Positions 50,484-59,582 of a stretch of 64,000 bases of DNA are shown here, one piece after another (the first letter of the stretch is position 1; every line of letters begins with the position of its first letter). The DNA is taken from the NCBI GenBank assembly GCA_002418835.1, contig DIEX01000018.1, forward strand, positions 128,103-192,102. Reading direction: 5' to 3'. A program made the translations under genes and the position numbers. Source of the DNA: Spirochaetia bacterium UBA5763. GTDB taxonomy: Bacteria; Spirochaetota; UBA4802; UBA5550. Below the pieces are notes generated by a model. That model did not search any database and was not told where the DNA came from. It saw only the letters and a program-made list of their open reading frames with translations.

Positions 50484-50493
50484 GCTCTGACCC
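50484..50493. repeat. GCTCTGACCC motif copy after the beta-barrel gene
   Basis: GAGGCTCTGACCCTC, nine bases past the stop codon. It is the right-most copy of the island; its own flanks GAGG and CCTC pair. Confidence 0.65.
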
Positions 50494-50670
50494 TCATATT
50501 TTATATTAATCAGATATTCCGGTACTTTTTATCCTGAATTTTTATAAAAATGCATAAAATCTTGACATTTTTTTCAACATTTGAAATAGGTTGTCTGCTC
50601 CTGAGATTAAGAATTTTAGCATTTGGCTGAACTCTATTGAAGGAATAATAATTCTCATCTGGAGGAAAAG

Positions 50671-50844
50671 ATGGCATATAAAATTGATAAAGACGCATGT
50701 ACAAACTGCGGCGCTTGCGCAGCAGAGTGCCCGGTAGAAGCGATACACGAAAAGGGTGATGTTCATCAGATTGATCCCGATACATGTATTGACTGCGGTT
50801 CATGCGAAAGCGTATGCCCCGCTGATGCTATTTCAGCAGGCTGA
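50671..50844 (+). CDS. 2[4Fe-4S] ferredoxin
   Basis: A 57-residue ferredoxin with two complete cluster motifs, CTNCGACAAECP and CIDCGSCESVCP (each CX2CX2CX3C), separated by the usual hairpin. It is a soluble low-potential electron carrier typical of anaerobic metabolism. GGAGG lies five bases before the ATG. A TTGACA at 50562-50567 is a likely -35, though the -10 is poor. No redox enzyme gene is adjacent. Confidence 0.93.
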   Translation: MAYKIDKDACTNCGACAAECPVEAIHEKGDVHQIDPDTCIDCGSCESVCPADAISAG

Positions 50845-50867
50845 TTTTATCAGACACCAGGCATCAT

Positions 50868-50897
50868 AAAAAATCCGGCAATCGCCGGATTTTTTTA
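50868..50897. terminator. Bidirectional terminator between the ferredoxin and ABC permease genes
   Basis: A 12-bp perfect stem (50868-50879 with 50884-50895; core AATCCGGC and GCCGGATT) with loop AATC, A-run on one side and T-run on the other. It ends the ferredoxin transcript and overlaps the stop codon of the convergent permease gene. Confidence 0.85.
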
Positions 50898-52142
50898 ATT
50901 TTTATCAAGCTTTACTGCAAACATTCTGATAATGGCCGGCAGTGAAGATAATACCGGTATCACTGTACCTGCTGTTAAAATGAACACCATGTAATTTCTG
51001 CTGATATCAAGCATCAGTTTAACCCCGGGGATTGTAATTGCTGCCGCAGCATAACCTTTCATTATATTTACAGTATAAATACCTGCAACTGATGCAAGGA
51101 ATCCCATTACCGCGAATTTAATCAGTATAGTAAGAGCGATAAAAAACTTTGATGCCCCAAGTGTGCGGAGTATCCTGTAGTAATCGATCCTCCCCCATAC
51201 TGCTGTAACCGAACAGAGCGCCACTGTAACAGCAGCAAGTGTTGATACAAGCGTCATCATTATGAGGATAAAAGCATTTACTGTTGTTTTAAGTTTGATT
51301 ATCTCGGCAGAGAGGCTTTCGCCGGTTTCTATGACATAGCCCATTTTTTTTATCTGTGATTTTACATGCTCGATATTTTTATGGTCCTTTACTTTTACAA
51401 GGGCGAACATATATCTGTCTGTTTTCCCGAATTTTTTATTAATATCCTGGGCTGCTTTAAGCGGTATTACGAGACCGGTTATATTAACTTTGTCTGTATA
51501 TCCTGAGACAACCGATGAGGAATCGAACGCGCCTTCGTAAGATGCTACGCTTGATTTTCCAAAAGAGAGTTTGAATTTGAGGCCTGATAATCTATCCGGA
51601 ATTATTTCCGGCAGCCCGTTTGCCGCAGCCAAACCGTTGTTATATGAATCAATGAGGGCTTTCGGCACAAGTACAGGTATCCCTTTTTCATGGGTTCCTT
51701 TAATCCATGCGTCTTTCATCTCTTTATTTTTGAGATCGCTCTCGACAAATTTATAACTGGCACCTGCGCAGATAAGGTCTGTTCTGTACTGGAAAGAGAA
51801 GAAGTAGATGGTGGCGGAAGATGGAACTGTCACTGCCATTACCGGGTCTACTTTGGCAACGCCGTTGATTGAGTTGAGCCTTTTTATAGTTGAAGCGTTG
51901 ATCTCTTTCCCGCTCCCTGTTGAAAAAAGGAATATGCTTTTGCTCTCCCCCGGTTTAACTTTAATTTCATCAGGCGGGATAGACGAAGCAAAGTTCCTGT
52001 TTATATAATTATTGAAATTATCAGAGAGAATTGAGAATGATAAAATCGAAACAACAGAGAGAAGGATCACACAGAATACAACGAAGGATATGAACTTCCC
52101 TCCGCCAAGCTCTTTTATTATAAGGTAGATTTTATTTATCAT
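50895..52142 (-). CDS. ABC transporter permease, FtsX/MacB/LolE type
   Basis: A 415-residue inner-membrane protein with the four-helix FtsX layout: one helix near residue 25, a periplasmic domain of about 230 residues, then three helices from about 285 (FILIMMTLVSTLAAVTVALC, IALTILIKFAVMGFLASVAG, FILTAGTVIPVLSSLPAIIR). The C-terminal part contains YRILRTLGASKFFI, typical of these permeases. It overlaps the ATPase gene by four bases. Members export lipoproteins, peptides or small molecules, or act mechanically on cell-wall enzymes; the cargo here is unknown. Confidence 0.84.
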   Translation of the reverse strand: MINKIYLIIKELGGGKFISFVVFCVILLSVVSILSFSILSDNFNNYINRNFASSIPPDEIKVKPGESKSIFLFSTGSGKEINASTIKRLNSINGVAKVDPVMAVTVPSSATIYFFSFQYRTDLICAGASYKFVESDLKNKEMKDAWIKGTHEKGIPVLVPKALIDSYNNGLAAANGLPEIIPDRLSGLKFKLSFGKSSVASYEGAFDSSSVVSGYTDKVNITGLVIPLKAAQDINKKFGKTDRYMFALVKVKDHKNIEHVKSQIKKMGYVIETGESLSAEIIKLKTTVNAFILIMMTLVSTLAAVTVALCSVTAVWGRIDYYRILRTLGASKFFIALTILIKFAVMGFLASVAGIYTVNIMKGYAAAAITIPGVKLMLDISRNYMVFILTAGTVIPVLSSLPAIIRMFAVKLDKN

Positions 52143-52879
52143 GGTATATATTTATCGTTAACATTTTTTTTACGTTTTGAGACTTCTTTCTTTGAGTTCC
52201 TGTTGTTAAGGGATAGTTCAGTCAGTGCACCGTTTTCCATTTTGTAGGAGTGGTCTGCAATCCTCAGCATATATTCGCTGTGAGTCACTATAATGATTGA
52301 TTTCCCCTCTTTCTTCAGTTCCTCCAGGAGGATGAATATGTCCATTGAAGTTTCTGCGTCAAGGTTTGCTGTGGGTTCGTCTGCGAGTATCAGCGACGGC
52401 CTGTTGACCATGGCGCGGGCGATTGCCACACGCTGCTTCTGTCCGCCGGAGAGAAGCCCTGCGCGTGTATCTTTATATTCCAGTATCCCTGCTTTATCAA
52501 GTATATCGCAGGCATAGGATTTTACCTCCCTCCCCGCTCTCCCCCTGATCCTTGCGGGCATCAGAATGTTGGACATAACAGTTTCATCATCGAGGAGCCT
52601 GAATGTCTGGAAAATCTGGCCGATCTCCCTGTTACGTACTGTTGACATAAGGAAGTCGGAACGGAGATGAAGCTTCTTCCCGTTGAAATGTATTTCGCCG
52701 CTGTCAGGTTTTGTTATCCCTGTCATTATATTAAGAAACGAGGTCTTGCCGCATCCGGAACGTCCTGTAATTGCAACGATTTTACCGTAGTCTATCTCCA
52801 TGGAGAGGCCCTTGATGATACCGATTCTGCTCCCTGCGATCCTGTAGCTTTTGTTTAAATTTTTTACAGTGAGGAGCAT
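52139..52879 (-). CDS. ABC transporter ATP-binding protein (LolD/MacB type)
   Basis: A 246-residue ATPase partner of the permease. Walker A GRSGCGKTS near residue 40, Q-loop in IGQIFQTFRLLDDETVMSN, ABC signature LLSGGQKQRVAIARAM, Walker B LILADEPTANLD and the H-loop IIIVTHS are all intact. A basic tail of about 25 residues (NNRNSKKEVSKRKKNVN) is longer than usual. It lies 2 bp downstream of the tautomerase gene. Confidence 0.9.
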   Translation of the reverse strand: MLLTVKNLNKSYRIAGSRIGIIKGLSMEIDYGKIVAITGRSGCGKTSFLNIMTGITKPDSGEIHFNGKKLHLRSDFLMSTVRNREIGQIFQTFRLLDDETVMSNILMPARIRGRAGREVKSYACDILDKAGILEYKDTRAGLLSGGQKQRVAIARAMVNRPSLILADEPTANLDAETSMDIFILLEELKKEGKSIIIVTHSEYMLRIADHSYKMENGALTELSLNNRNSKKEVSKRKKNVNDKYIP

Positions 52880-52881
52880 CG

Positions 52882-53067
52882 CTATATCTCCGTGAGAAGT
52901 TTGCCGCCGGCAGCCCAGTTCTCTCTCTCAATCTCCTCAAATACAACATAAGTTGATTTAGGGTGTTTACCCGCAACTTCTTCAAGGGCTGATGTTATTT
53001 TATCTGCAAGCGCCGATTTCTGCTCCTTTGTAAGCGGCCCGGCGACTTTTACGTTAACATAAGGCAT
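52882..53067 (-). CDS. 4-oxalocrotonate tautomerase family protein
   Basis: A 61-residue tautomerase subunit. After removal of Met the N-terminal proline catalyst is exposed (PYVNVKVAGPLTKEQKSALA), and the rest matches the family (DKITSALEEVAGK, STYVVFEEIERENWAAGG). The ATG at 53067 follows a strong AGAGGAGG; an earlier in-frame start would bury the proline and is rejected. The substrate is unknown. It is the middle gene between the kinase-like and ABC genes. Confidence 0.88.
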   Translation of the reverse strand: MPYVNVKVAGPLTKEQKSALADKITSALEEVAGKHPKSTYVVFEEIERENWAAGGKLLTEI

Positions 53068-53077
53068 GGTTCCTCCT

Positions 53078-55120
53078 CTAATCCCTTGCAAGCGGGAATG
53101 ACATCATAAGATTTACTTTTGTTATAGGATCTTTTTTTACATCAGAATAATCAAGGATATTTTCCGCAAAAATCTCTCCTCCATGACGTGTCACTATTTT
53201 TTCAACAAAAGTAAGGCCTATACCGAAATCAAGGGTGTTATATCTTTCAAAAACAAGTTTAGATATCCTGTAAAAAGGCTCGAATATTACCTTTTCATAT
53301 TCCGGCGGTATACCAAGTATACCATCGCTTGTTTTAAGAGGTTCGTTTATTACAGAGATCCGTACATTCGTGTTCTGAGAATAGAGCATAACAAGTACAT
53401 TTGTCCCGTTTCTTGAGAACTTCAGAGCATTGATGATCATTTCTGAAACAGCTTCAGAGAGGTACTGAGTATTGATCCTGATCTTTTTATTCCTCATTCC
53501 CCGGGGAAGTTCGTTGATTATTATCCTGTTTTTGTTGATGGGTGCAAATTTCATGTTTTTACTTATTACACCTTTAAGCAGAGTGTAGAGATCCCCCACT
53601 GTCTTAAGCTCAAGTTCGAAAGTGTTGGATATGATCCAGTCGATCCCTGCAAAAATTTTAAATGCATCCTGGGCGATCTTTACATTCTTCATGGCTTCGT
53701 TAAAAAGCTGGCCGTCAACAATTCTTTTATCGTCAGTCTCCTCTGAAGATTTTGCCATCATCTCCATGAATGTTATGAGAGTACCGAATCCTGCACCCTG
53801 AGTAAAGCTGTTATTGATGTTGCTGAATATCGATTTGTCTGTTCTGGAGATGTTTCTGTTCAGCATCTTCTCCTTCCATGACTGCCAGTCCATCTCTTTA
53901 TCTATGGCGTCTGATGCTGATCCCTTGAGGCTGGTTTTCATTCTGTCCAGTTCGATTTCATCCCTCTTCCTTGCAGTTATGTCATCACCTGTGACAGCAA
54001 CGTATGTGGTCTTCCCCTCACTGGATTTAATTTTTGATATTGTAATATCGAGGTAGTATAGTGCACCGTTCTTTGTTGTATTATAAATTTCTCCAGTCCA
54101 GGTCTTTACACCCTTTATATGTTTCAGCAGTGAATCTTCAGGAAGAATGGGATTTGGAGTTTTCATAACATTTATTCCTGTTAATTCACTCTTTGAATAG
54201 CCTGATATTTCAGAGAATGCTTTGTTGGCGTATTTTACAATTCCGTTTTTTTCAAATAAAACAACGCATCTGGGGCTCTGTTCAATAACATCTACAAAAA
54301 GTTTGATCTCAGATTCAACGAGGCTTCTTTTATCTATTTCGTATACAAGAGATCTGTTCAGCTTCTGCAGTTCCCCGGTCCTTTCTTTCACCATATCTTC
54401 AAGCTGATGAAGCTGTCCGGCTGCATGGGCCTCCTGCTTTTTAAAATCAGTGATATCTCGAGTGATAACAAGAGCAGAATCCTCACCCAGGGAGGTTATT
54501 CTGGATTCATAGAATTTTTCTCCTTCTTCTGTATCACGCTTAAATTCATATTTTACAAGGGAATCAGTTTCAAAGGCTTTTGCAATTTCAGGTTTCGCCT
54601 TCTCAGCTATCTCTACACTCCAGACTTTATTCATCGTTTCTGAATCGGACTCTGTTCGGGCAGAACCATCTCTTTTCGTTTCAAAAAATATATCAGGTAT
54701 CACTTCCAGTATTTTCTTTTTACGCGCTTCGCTCTCCCTGAGCTTCTTTTCCATTTCAAATTTATAAAGGGCTATCTCAATAGCGGAACTGAGAATCTGG
54801 GTATTAAAAGGTTTTACAATATAATTCAGGGGCATGGATCTCTTGGCCCTTTCAAAAGTGGTGCCGTCAGTCCCTGCGGTTATATAGATGAACGGTATTT
54901 TATGTTCTTTATATATTCTCTCAGCAGCTTCAATTCCGTCTATGGAGCCGGGGAGAGATATGTCCATAAGAATCAGATCTATCTTATGACTGTCTATTGC
55001 GTTGATAGCCTCTTCCCCTGTGCTCACTGAATCAAGGACATTGTATCCTGATTTGAGCAGAAGTTTTTTAAGGATCAGCCCCGATGGTTTATCGTCTTCT
55101 ACAATGAGTATATTGATCAT
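53078..55120 (-). CDS. REC-PAS-HATPase signalling protein lacking the phospho-accepting histidine
   Basis: A 680-residue cytoplasmic protein. An N-terminal receiver (residues 1-120) has Asp53 in LILMDISLPG and a conserved lysine in YIVKPFN. A weak PAS-like region (about 135-240), a coiled coil, and a clear PAS (280-400: YANKAFSEISGYSKSELTG) follow. The dimerisation segment reads KSIFSNINNSFTQGAGFGTL, and no histidine occurs anywhere in it. The ATPase domain keeps an N-box (MIINALKFSRNG), IFEPFYR and a G2 box (DFGIGLTFVEKIVTRHGG). It may bind ATP without autophosphorylating, or phosphorylate another protein. Probably first gene of a unit with the tautomerase and ABC genes. Confidence 0.82.
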   Translation of the reverse strand: MINILIVEDDKPSGLILKKLLLKSGYNVLDSVSTGEEAINAIDSHKIDLILMDISLPGSIDGIEAAERIYKEHKIPFIYITAGTDGTTFERAKRSMPLNYIVKPFNTQILSSAIEIALYKFEMEKKLRESEARKKKILEVIPDIFFETKRDGSARTESDSETMNKVWSVEIAEKAKPEIAKAFETDSLVKYEFKRDTEEGEKFYESRITSLGEDSALVITRDITDFKKQEAHAAGQLHQLEDMVKERTGELQKLNRSLVYEIDKRSLVESEIKLFVDVIEQSPRCVVLFEKNGIVKYANKAFSEISGYSKSELTGINVMKTPNPILPEDSLLKHIKGVKTWTGEIYNTTKNGALYYLDITISKIKSSEGKTTYVAVTGDDITARKRDEIELDRMKTSLKGSASDAIDKEMDWQSWKEKMLNRNISRTDKSIFSNINNSFTQGAGFGTLITFMEMMAKSSEETDDKRIVDGQLFNEAMKNVKIAQDAFKIFAGIDWIISNTFELELKTVGDLYTLLKGVISKNMKFAPINKNRIIINELPRGMRNKKIRINTQYLSEAVSEMIINALKFSRNGTNVLVMLYSQNTNVRISVINEPLKTSDGILGIPPEYEKVIFEPFYRISKLVFERYNTLDFGIGLTFVEKIVTRHGGEIFAENILDYSDVKKDPITKVNLMMSFPLARD

Positions 55121-55536
55121 TTTTGCGGACTCCCGATCTCCAGAAACTGTAATATCAATGCTGTAAAAATAGACTTATTGGAAATCTGTTTTTTTTAAAA
55201 TGGGGTCAAGGGGTGGAGCCCCCTGGAAGCCCCCCGCAGGGGCCTCCCCGCGTGTGCGGGACATAGTTTCACAACAAGTCTATTAATTTAAAGATAATCA
55301 ATTAAATTTTAATATGCTAAATAATTCAAAAAAATGCAAATTTTTTCTGTATTAATTAAATATTAACTCTTAAATAGGGCAAAATTCATGTTTTTATCAG
55401 CTAAAAGAATAAAAAGATATATTCTGCGTGAAGTGCTTGATAAAAAATTGCGATCAATGATAATACATTCAGTATTAAATAATCGAACTTTTTACTATTT
55501 TAAATGTATACGTTTATGAATTAACGGGGATTTCTG
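55121..55536. other. Intergenic region with a GC-rich block
   Basis: 416 bp between the divergent kinase-like and 445-residue-protein genes. Apart from the GC-rich block at 55202-55262 it is very AT-rich. No reading frame or clear promoter pair is convincing. Confidence 0.5.
55202..55262. repeat. Three tandem GC-rich hairpins
   Basis: Three short stems follow each other: AGGGG with CCCCT (55209-55213 and 55220-55224), GCCCC with GGGGC (55229-55233 and 55239-55243), and CCCGC with GCGGG (55247-55251 and 55256-55260). The block begins GGGGTCAAGGGG and stands out sharply from AT-rich flanks. It looks like a dispersed structured repeat, but only this copy was noticed in the window. Confidence 0.5.
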
Positions 55537-56874
55537 ATGGACGAATTTGTAATCAGCAAGGAAGTTACTAATAAGCTGAAAAGTATCACCCCATTTATGG
55601 ATTATAATACTATAAGCCGTATTTTCAATAAGCTTACAGATTATGCTGAGGTCATTACAGAGGGGAAACTTTCAGGTATCATTAATTTCAATTACAGTCT
55701 CAACAGTACCCAGAGCAATATGATTATTGATCTCCTCCTTGAAATCCAGGCTCTTTCGCGAATATATACAATTGCCCAGAAAGGGAAGCGTGATCTTGAA
55801 GGTGAATTTATATCCAATATTTTTTCAGATCCCAACAATCCCGGAGGAATTTCATCGTATATAAGTCTGCGCACCCTTCTGGAAAACAGACTGAATCATC
55901 AGGTGCAGCAGTATAACATGAACATGAATAAAAGCAATACCACTATGTCTATCCCCATAAATGAACTGCATGGGCACGTAAAGACATACAGGGATTTAAG
56001 CTCGGGGAATATAACAGTGTCCCATAAAGCCCAGCATGGATATGTTGCCGCGTCCCTGCATGACGCATACCTCACAATTCTGAACAGGACAGACTGGTGG
56101 GATGACAGAACTTATATGAAATATTTTTTCAACGAGGACGACTCGTCAAAGAGAAACCTGAACCTTGTCACAAGGGCGGAGCGTCTCTCTCTCTTCCTGA
56201 TACATAACAACATGAAGGCTGTGCTTAATGCTTTTCAGGAGATAGCCAATGCAAGGCTCAAGGCGCGGCAGGTTGAAGCCGAAGAGGCCATGGAAGCAAG
56301 AACAGTAGAGAACATCAGGAATGACGAGAGCAGCATAAAGTTTTCTGATAAACTTCTGATGACTCCCTTCGGCAAGCAGTACGGAGCAAGGATAGACTCT
56401 ATTATAACAGATGCTTTTAATAACGAGAGGATTACCGCGCTGGATAAGGATGAGGATGGTATCAGAACCCTTGTGGCTTCCCTTTACCAGGTTTACAAGG
56501 CGCTCCCGCAGTCTCTTTCAATGAATCAGAATATTGATATGTGCATGTCCCTTGTTTATTATCTTCTCGGTATGGATTTCGGTATAAAAAAGTTCACAGA
56601 GGTTTTTCTTTATAACGATAAAAAGGTCCCTTTCAGCAGGTTTTTCCCTGAAGTAAAGGATGATGTTGATGAATTTCTAACAAGAGTTTTCATTGTGTTT
56701 TTTGAACAGAACTTCAGCACTATTTTCAGAATCGTCAAAAGTCTTGACATGAAGCAGTATGCCTGTGCCTTTATAATAAAAAGGATATACCTGATAAAAG
56801 GGGAGGATCTTCCTACCTTCGGGTTTTTTCTGATTAAGGCAATTGCCAGGTACGGCAAGATAAAAGTTTTTTAG
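55537..56874 (+). CDS. Hypothetical protein, 445 residues
   Basis: A mostly helical, soluble protein without signal peptide, membrane helix or recognised motif. Notable stretches are a charged helix (NARLKARQVEAEEAMEARTV) near residue 245 and a hydrophobic C-terminal region (FFEQNFSTIFRIVKSLDM, then AFIIKRIYLIKGEDLP). I do not recognise the family. It resembles in style the helical part of the protein at 13973-16480, but no shared motif was found by eye. It precedes clpS by 120 bp on the same strand; a link to the N-degron genes is possible but unsupported. Confidence 0.65.
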   Translation: MDEFVISKEVTNKLKSITPFMDYNTISRIFNKLTDYAEVITEGKLSGIINFNYSLNSTQSNMIIDLLLEIQALSRIYTIAQKGKRDLEGEFISNIFSDPNNPGGISSYISLRTLLENRLNHQVQQYNMNMNKSNTTMSIPINELHGHVKTYRDLSSGNITVSHKAQHGYVAASLHDAYLTILNRTDWWDDRTYMKYFFNEDDSSKRNLNLVTRAERLSLFLIHNNMKAVLNAFQEIANARLKARQVEAEEAMEARTVENIRNDESSIKFSDKLLMTPFGKQYGARIDSIITDAFNNERITALDKDEDGIRTLVASLYQVYKALPQSLSMNQNIDMCMSLVYYLLGMDFGIKKFTEVFLYNDKKVPFSRFFPEVKDDVDEFLTRVFIVFFEQNFSTIFRIVKSLDMKQYACAFIIKRIYLIKGEDLPTFGFFLIKAIARYGKIKVF

Positions 56875-56994
56875 GTGAACAGATAAAAATCTTTTATCAT
56901 TTTATAGGCTCATAAATCTTATTATTATAAGAAGTATCATATTCTTTGAAATTCTGCTGAAGTGTATTTATATTCAGATTATGGAGGTGCAGCA

Positions 56995-57312
56995 ATGGCT
57001 GCGGGTTCAGGTGATAATTACGACGGCGGTGTCAAACTTGAATCAAGGAAGAAGGTGAAGGAACCGGACCTGTACCGCGTTATCCTTCATAATGATAATT
57101 ATACTACCATGGATTTTGTGGTGGAGATTCTCATGAAAGTTTTTCACATGCCTGCGGCGAAAGCAACGCAGGTTATGCTTGATGTTCATAAAAAGGGCGC
57201 AGGTCTCTGCGGGATGTATACATACGATATTGCAATAACAAAGGTTGAGGAAGTGCATCTCCTGGCCAAAGAGAAACAGTATCCGTTAAGGTGTACATAC
57301 GAAAAAGCATGA
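56995..57312 (+). CDS. clpS: ATP-dependent Clp protease adaptor ClpS
   Basis: A 105-residue N-recognin that delivers proteins with destabilising N-terminal residues to ClpAP. The ligand pocket motif is present: LHNDNYTTMDFVVEIL (residues 31-46) and the later histidine in VMLDVHKKGAGLCG. The flexible N-terminus of about 20 residues needed for handover is present. ATG 56995 has GGAGG at good spacing; a longer frame upstream is rejected. clpA begins 19 bp downstream. Confidence 0.93.
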   Translation: MAAGSGDNYDGGVKLESRKKVKEPDLYRVILHNDNYTTMDFVVEILMKVFHMPAAKATQVMLDVHKKGAGLCGMYTYDIAITKVEEVHLLAKEKQYPLRCTYEKA

Positions 57313-57331
57313 ATAAAAAAAAGGACTGATT

Positions 57332-59578
57332 ATGGAACTGAATCCCGTATTAAACGATGTCCTCATGGCAGCGTTCAGCGAGGCAAAAAATAAAAGGCAT
57401 GAATACCTGACCCCGGAGCATATTCTTTATGCCTCCCTTAATTTTGAGGAGGGTAAAAAAATAATAGAGGGGAGCGGCGGTGACATTCACAGCCTCAGGA
57501 AGAACATTGAGGATTATTTTTCTTCGAAGATAGAAGAATCAGATGTTGAGGAGCCGCGGCAGTCCGCCGGTTTTCAGAATGTGATGGAGAGGGCCATCTG
57601 GCACACAGCTTCGGCCCAGAAGAATATGCTGGATCTCGGCGATGTTCTTGTTTCAATACTTGACGAGGAGGAATCCTTTGCCGCTTACTTCCTGAACCTT
57701 GAGGGTATCACCAGGTATGAGCTTCTTAAGTATATATCACACGGGGTTTCGGTTTTTCCTGAAGAGCCTTACGAAGATGGGCTTGATGATGATGATCTCA
57801 GGGAGGATGAGCCTGATAAAACTAATACTAAAATCATTGAAGCTTATACAACCGAACTTACAGAGAAAGCACTTAACGGCGAGATAGATCCCCTTATCGG
57901 CAGGGAGGATATACTTGAAAGAACAATACAGGTACTCTGCCGGAGGAATAAAAATAATCCTGTGCATGTCGGTGATCCTGGCGTAGGCAAAACAGCTATA
58001 ACAGAGGGTCTCGCGCAGCGTATCGCTGATGGTGATGTCCCTGAGAGCCTTAAGGGGCTGAAGATATATTCTCTTGATATGGGGTCCCTTCTTGCAGGTA
58101 CAAAGTTCCGTGGCGATTTTGAGGAGCGGATGAAACGGGTTATCTCTGAACTTAAGAAGATGAAGGATGTGATTCTATTTATTGATGAGATACATACAGT
58201 AGTAGGGGCAGGGGCCGTGTCCGGAGGTTCTATGGATGCGTCAAACATGCTGAAGCCTGTTCTTTCGGCAGGGAGTATAAAATGTATAGGCTCCACAACT
58301 TATGAAGAGTACAAGAAGTATTTTGACAAGGACAGGGCCCTCTCAAGGAGATTCCAGAAGATTGAGATACCTGAGCCGACAATTGAAGATACTGTAAAAA
58401 TTCTCCAGGGGATTAAGGAGCGTTATGAGGAGTACCATTCTGTATCATATACAGATGAAGCTCTGAAAGCGGCTGCGGAACTCTCCGCTAAATATATTAA
58501 TGACCGCCATCTCCCTGACAAGGCTATTGATGTTATTGATGAAGCCGGGTCATACGCGAAAATATACAGGGCATCCGAAGGGGGGGTGCTTGAGATAACA
58601 CACGAGGATGTTGAGAGAGTCGTTGCGCGGATTGCGAAGCTCCCGGAAAGAAGTGTCTCCTCTTCAGAGAAACACAGGCTGAAGGATCTCTCTCTTGATC
58701 TCAAGAAGGAGATTTTCGGCCAGGAGAAAGCTATTGATCTTGTTGTTGACGCCATCAAAAGGAGCAGGGCGGGTTTCGGAAACCCGGACAAGCCTATCGC
58801 ATCGCTTCTGTTTGTCGGCCCTACCGGAGTTGGTAAGACTGAACTGGCGAGGCAGCTTGCGTTCAGTCTTGGTGTAGAGCTTCACAGGTTCGACATGAGC
58901 GAGTACCAGGAGAGGCATACTGTGGCGCGTCTAATCGGGGCGCCTCCCGGATATGTGGGCTATGATGAGGGGGGACTCCTCACCGAATCTATAAGGAAAA
59001 CACCATATTCAGTGCTCCTTCTTGATGAGATAGAGAAGGCGCATCAGGATATATTCAACACACTTCTTCAGGTGATGGATTACGCGACTCTTACAGATAA
59101 TACAGGTAAAAAAGCTGACTTCAGAAATGTAATTATCATCATGACATCCAATGCCGGTGCCCGTGAAATCGGCAAAAAACAGGTGGGCTTTGACGAAAGG
59201 CATGTGAAAGAGGATGCAATTGACAGCGCCATAGAGAGAATATTCTCTCCCGAATTCCGTAACAGGCTCGATTCTATTGTTACATTCAATGATCTGGATG
59301 AAGATATAATCCTCGATATAGTGGACAAAGAGATTAATAAATTTGCCGTGCAGCTTGCTGATAAGAATGTAATTCTGGATGTGACTCCTGAATGCAGAAA
59401 GTGGCTTGCTGAAAAAGGGTATTCCCGTGAGTTCGGGGCGCGTGAGATTGGACGCCTTGTTCAGGATAAACTGAAAAAATTCTTTGTTGATGAAGTTCTC
59501 TTCGGCAGGCTCACCGATGGAGGACACGCAGTTGCTGATATTTCAGAGGGAGATGTGGTGATCAATATCCCGGAATAG
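57332..59578 (+). CDS. clpA: ATP-dependent Clp protease ATPase subunit ClpA
   Basis: A 748-residue Hsp100 unfoldase. The N-terminal domain (LNDVLMAAFSEAKNKRHEYL) binds ClpS. The first AAA module has GDPGVGKT at 214-221 and the second FVGPTGVGKTELARQLAFSL. There is no ClpB-type middle coiled-coil. A VGF tripeptide in GKKQVGFDERHV occupies the position of the IGL/IGF loop that docks on ClpP, so it should work with a peptidase. clpP is not in the window. It lies between clpS and aat. Confidence 0.94.
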   Translation: MELNPVLNDVLMAAFSEAKNKRHEYLTPEHILYASLNFEEGKKIIEGSGGDIHSLRKNIEDYFSSKIEESDVEEPRQSAGFQNVMERAIWHTASAQKNMLDLGDVLVSILDEEESFAAYFLNLEGITRYELLKYISHGVSVFPEEPYEDGLDDDDLREDEPDKTNTKIIEAYTTELTEKALNGEIDPLIGREDILERTIQVLCRRNKNNPVHVGDPGVGKTAITEGLAQRIADGDVPESLKGLKIYSLDMGSLLAGTKFRGDFEERMKRVISELKKMKDVILFIDEIHTVVGAGAVSGGSMDASNMLKPVLSAGSIKCIGSTTYEEYKKYFDKDRALSRRFQKIEIPEPTIEDTVKILQGIKERYEEYHSVSYTDEALKAAAELSAKYINDRHLPDKAIDVIDEAGSYAKIYRASEGGVLEITHEDVERVVARIAKLPERSVSSSEKHRLKDLSLDLKKEIFGQEKAIDLVVDAIKRSRAGFGNPDKPIASLLFVGPTGVGKTELARQLAFSLGVELHRFDMSEYQERHTVARLIGAPPGYVGYDEGGLLTESIRKTPYSVLLLDEIEKAHQDIFNTLLQVMDYATLTDNTGKKADFRNVIIIMTSNAGAREIGKKQVGFDERHVKEDAIDSAIERIFSPEFRNRLDSIVTFNDLDEDIILDIVDKEINKFAVQLADKNVILDVTPECRKWLAEKGYSREFGAREIGRLVQDKLKKFFVDEVLFGRLTDGGHAVADISEGDVVINIPE

Positions 59579-59582
59579 CTTC

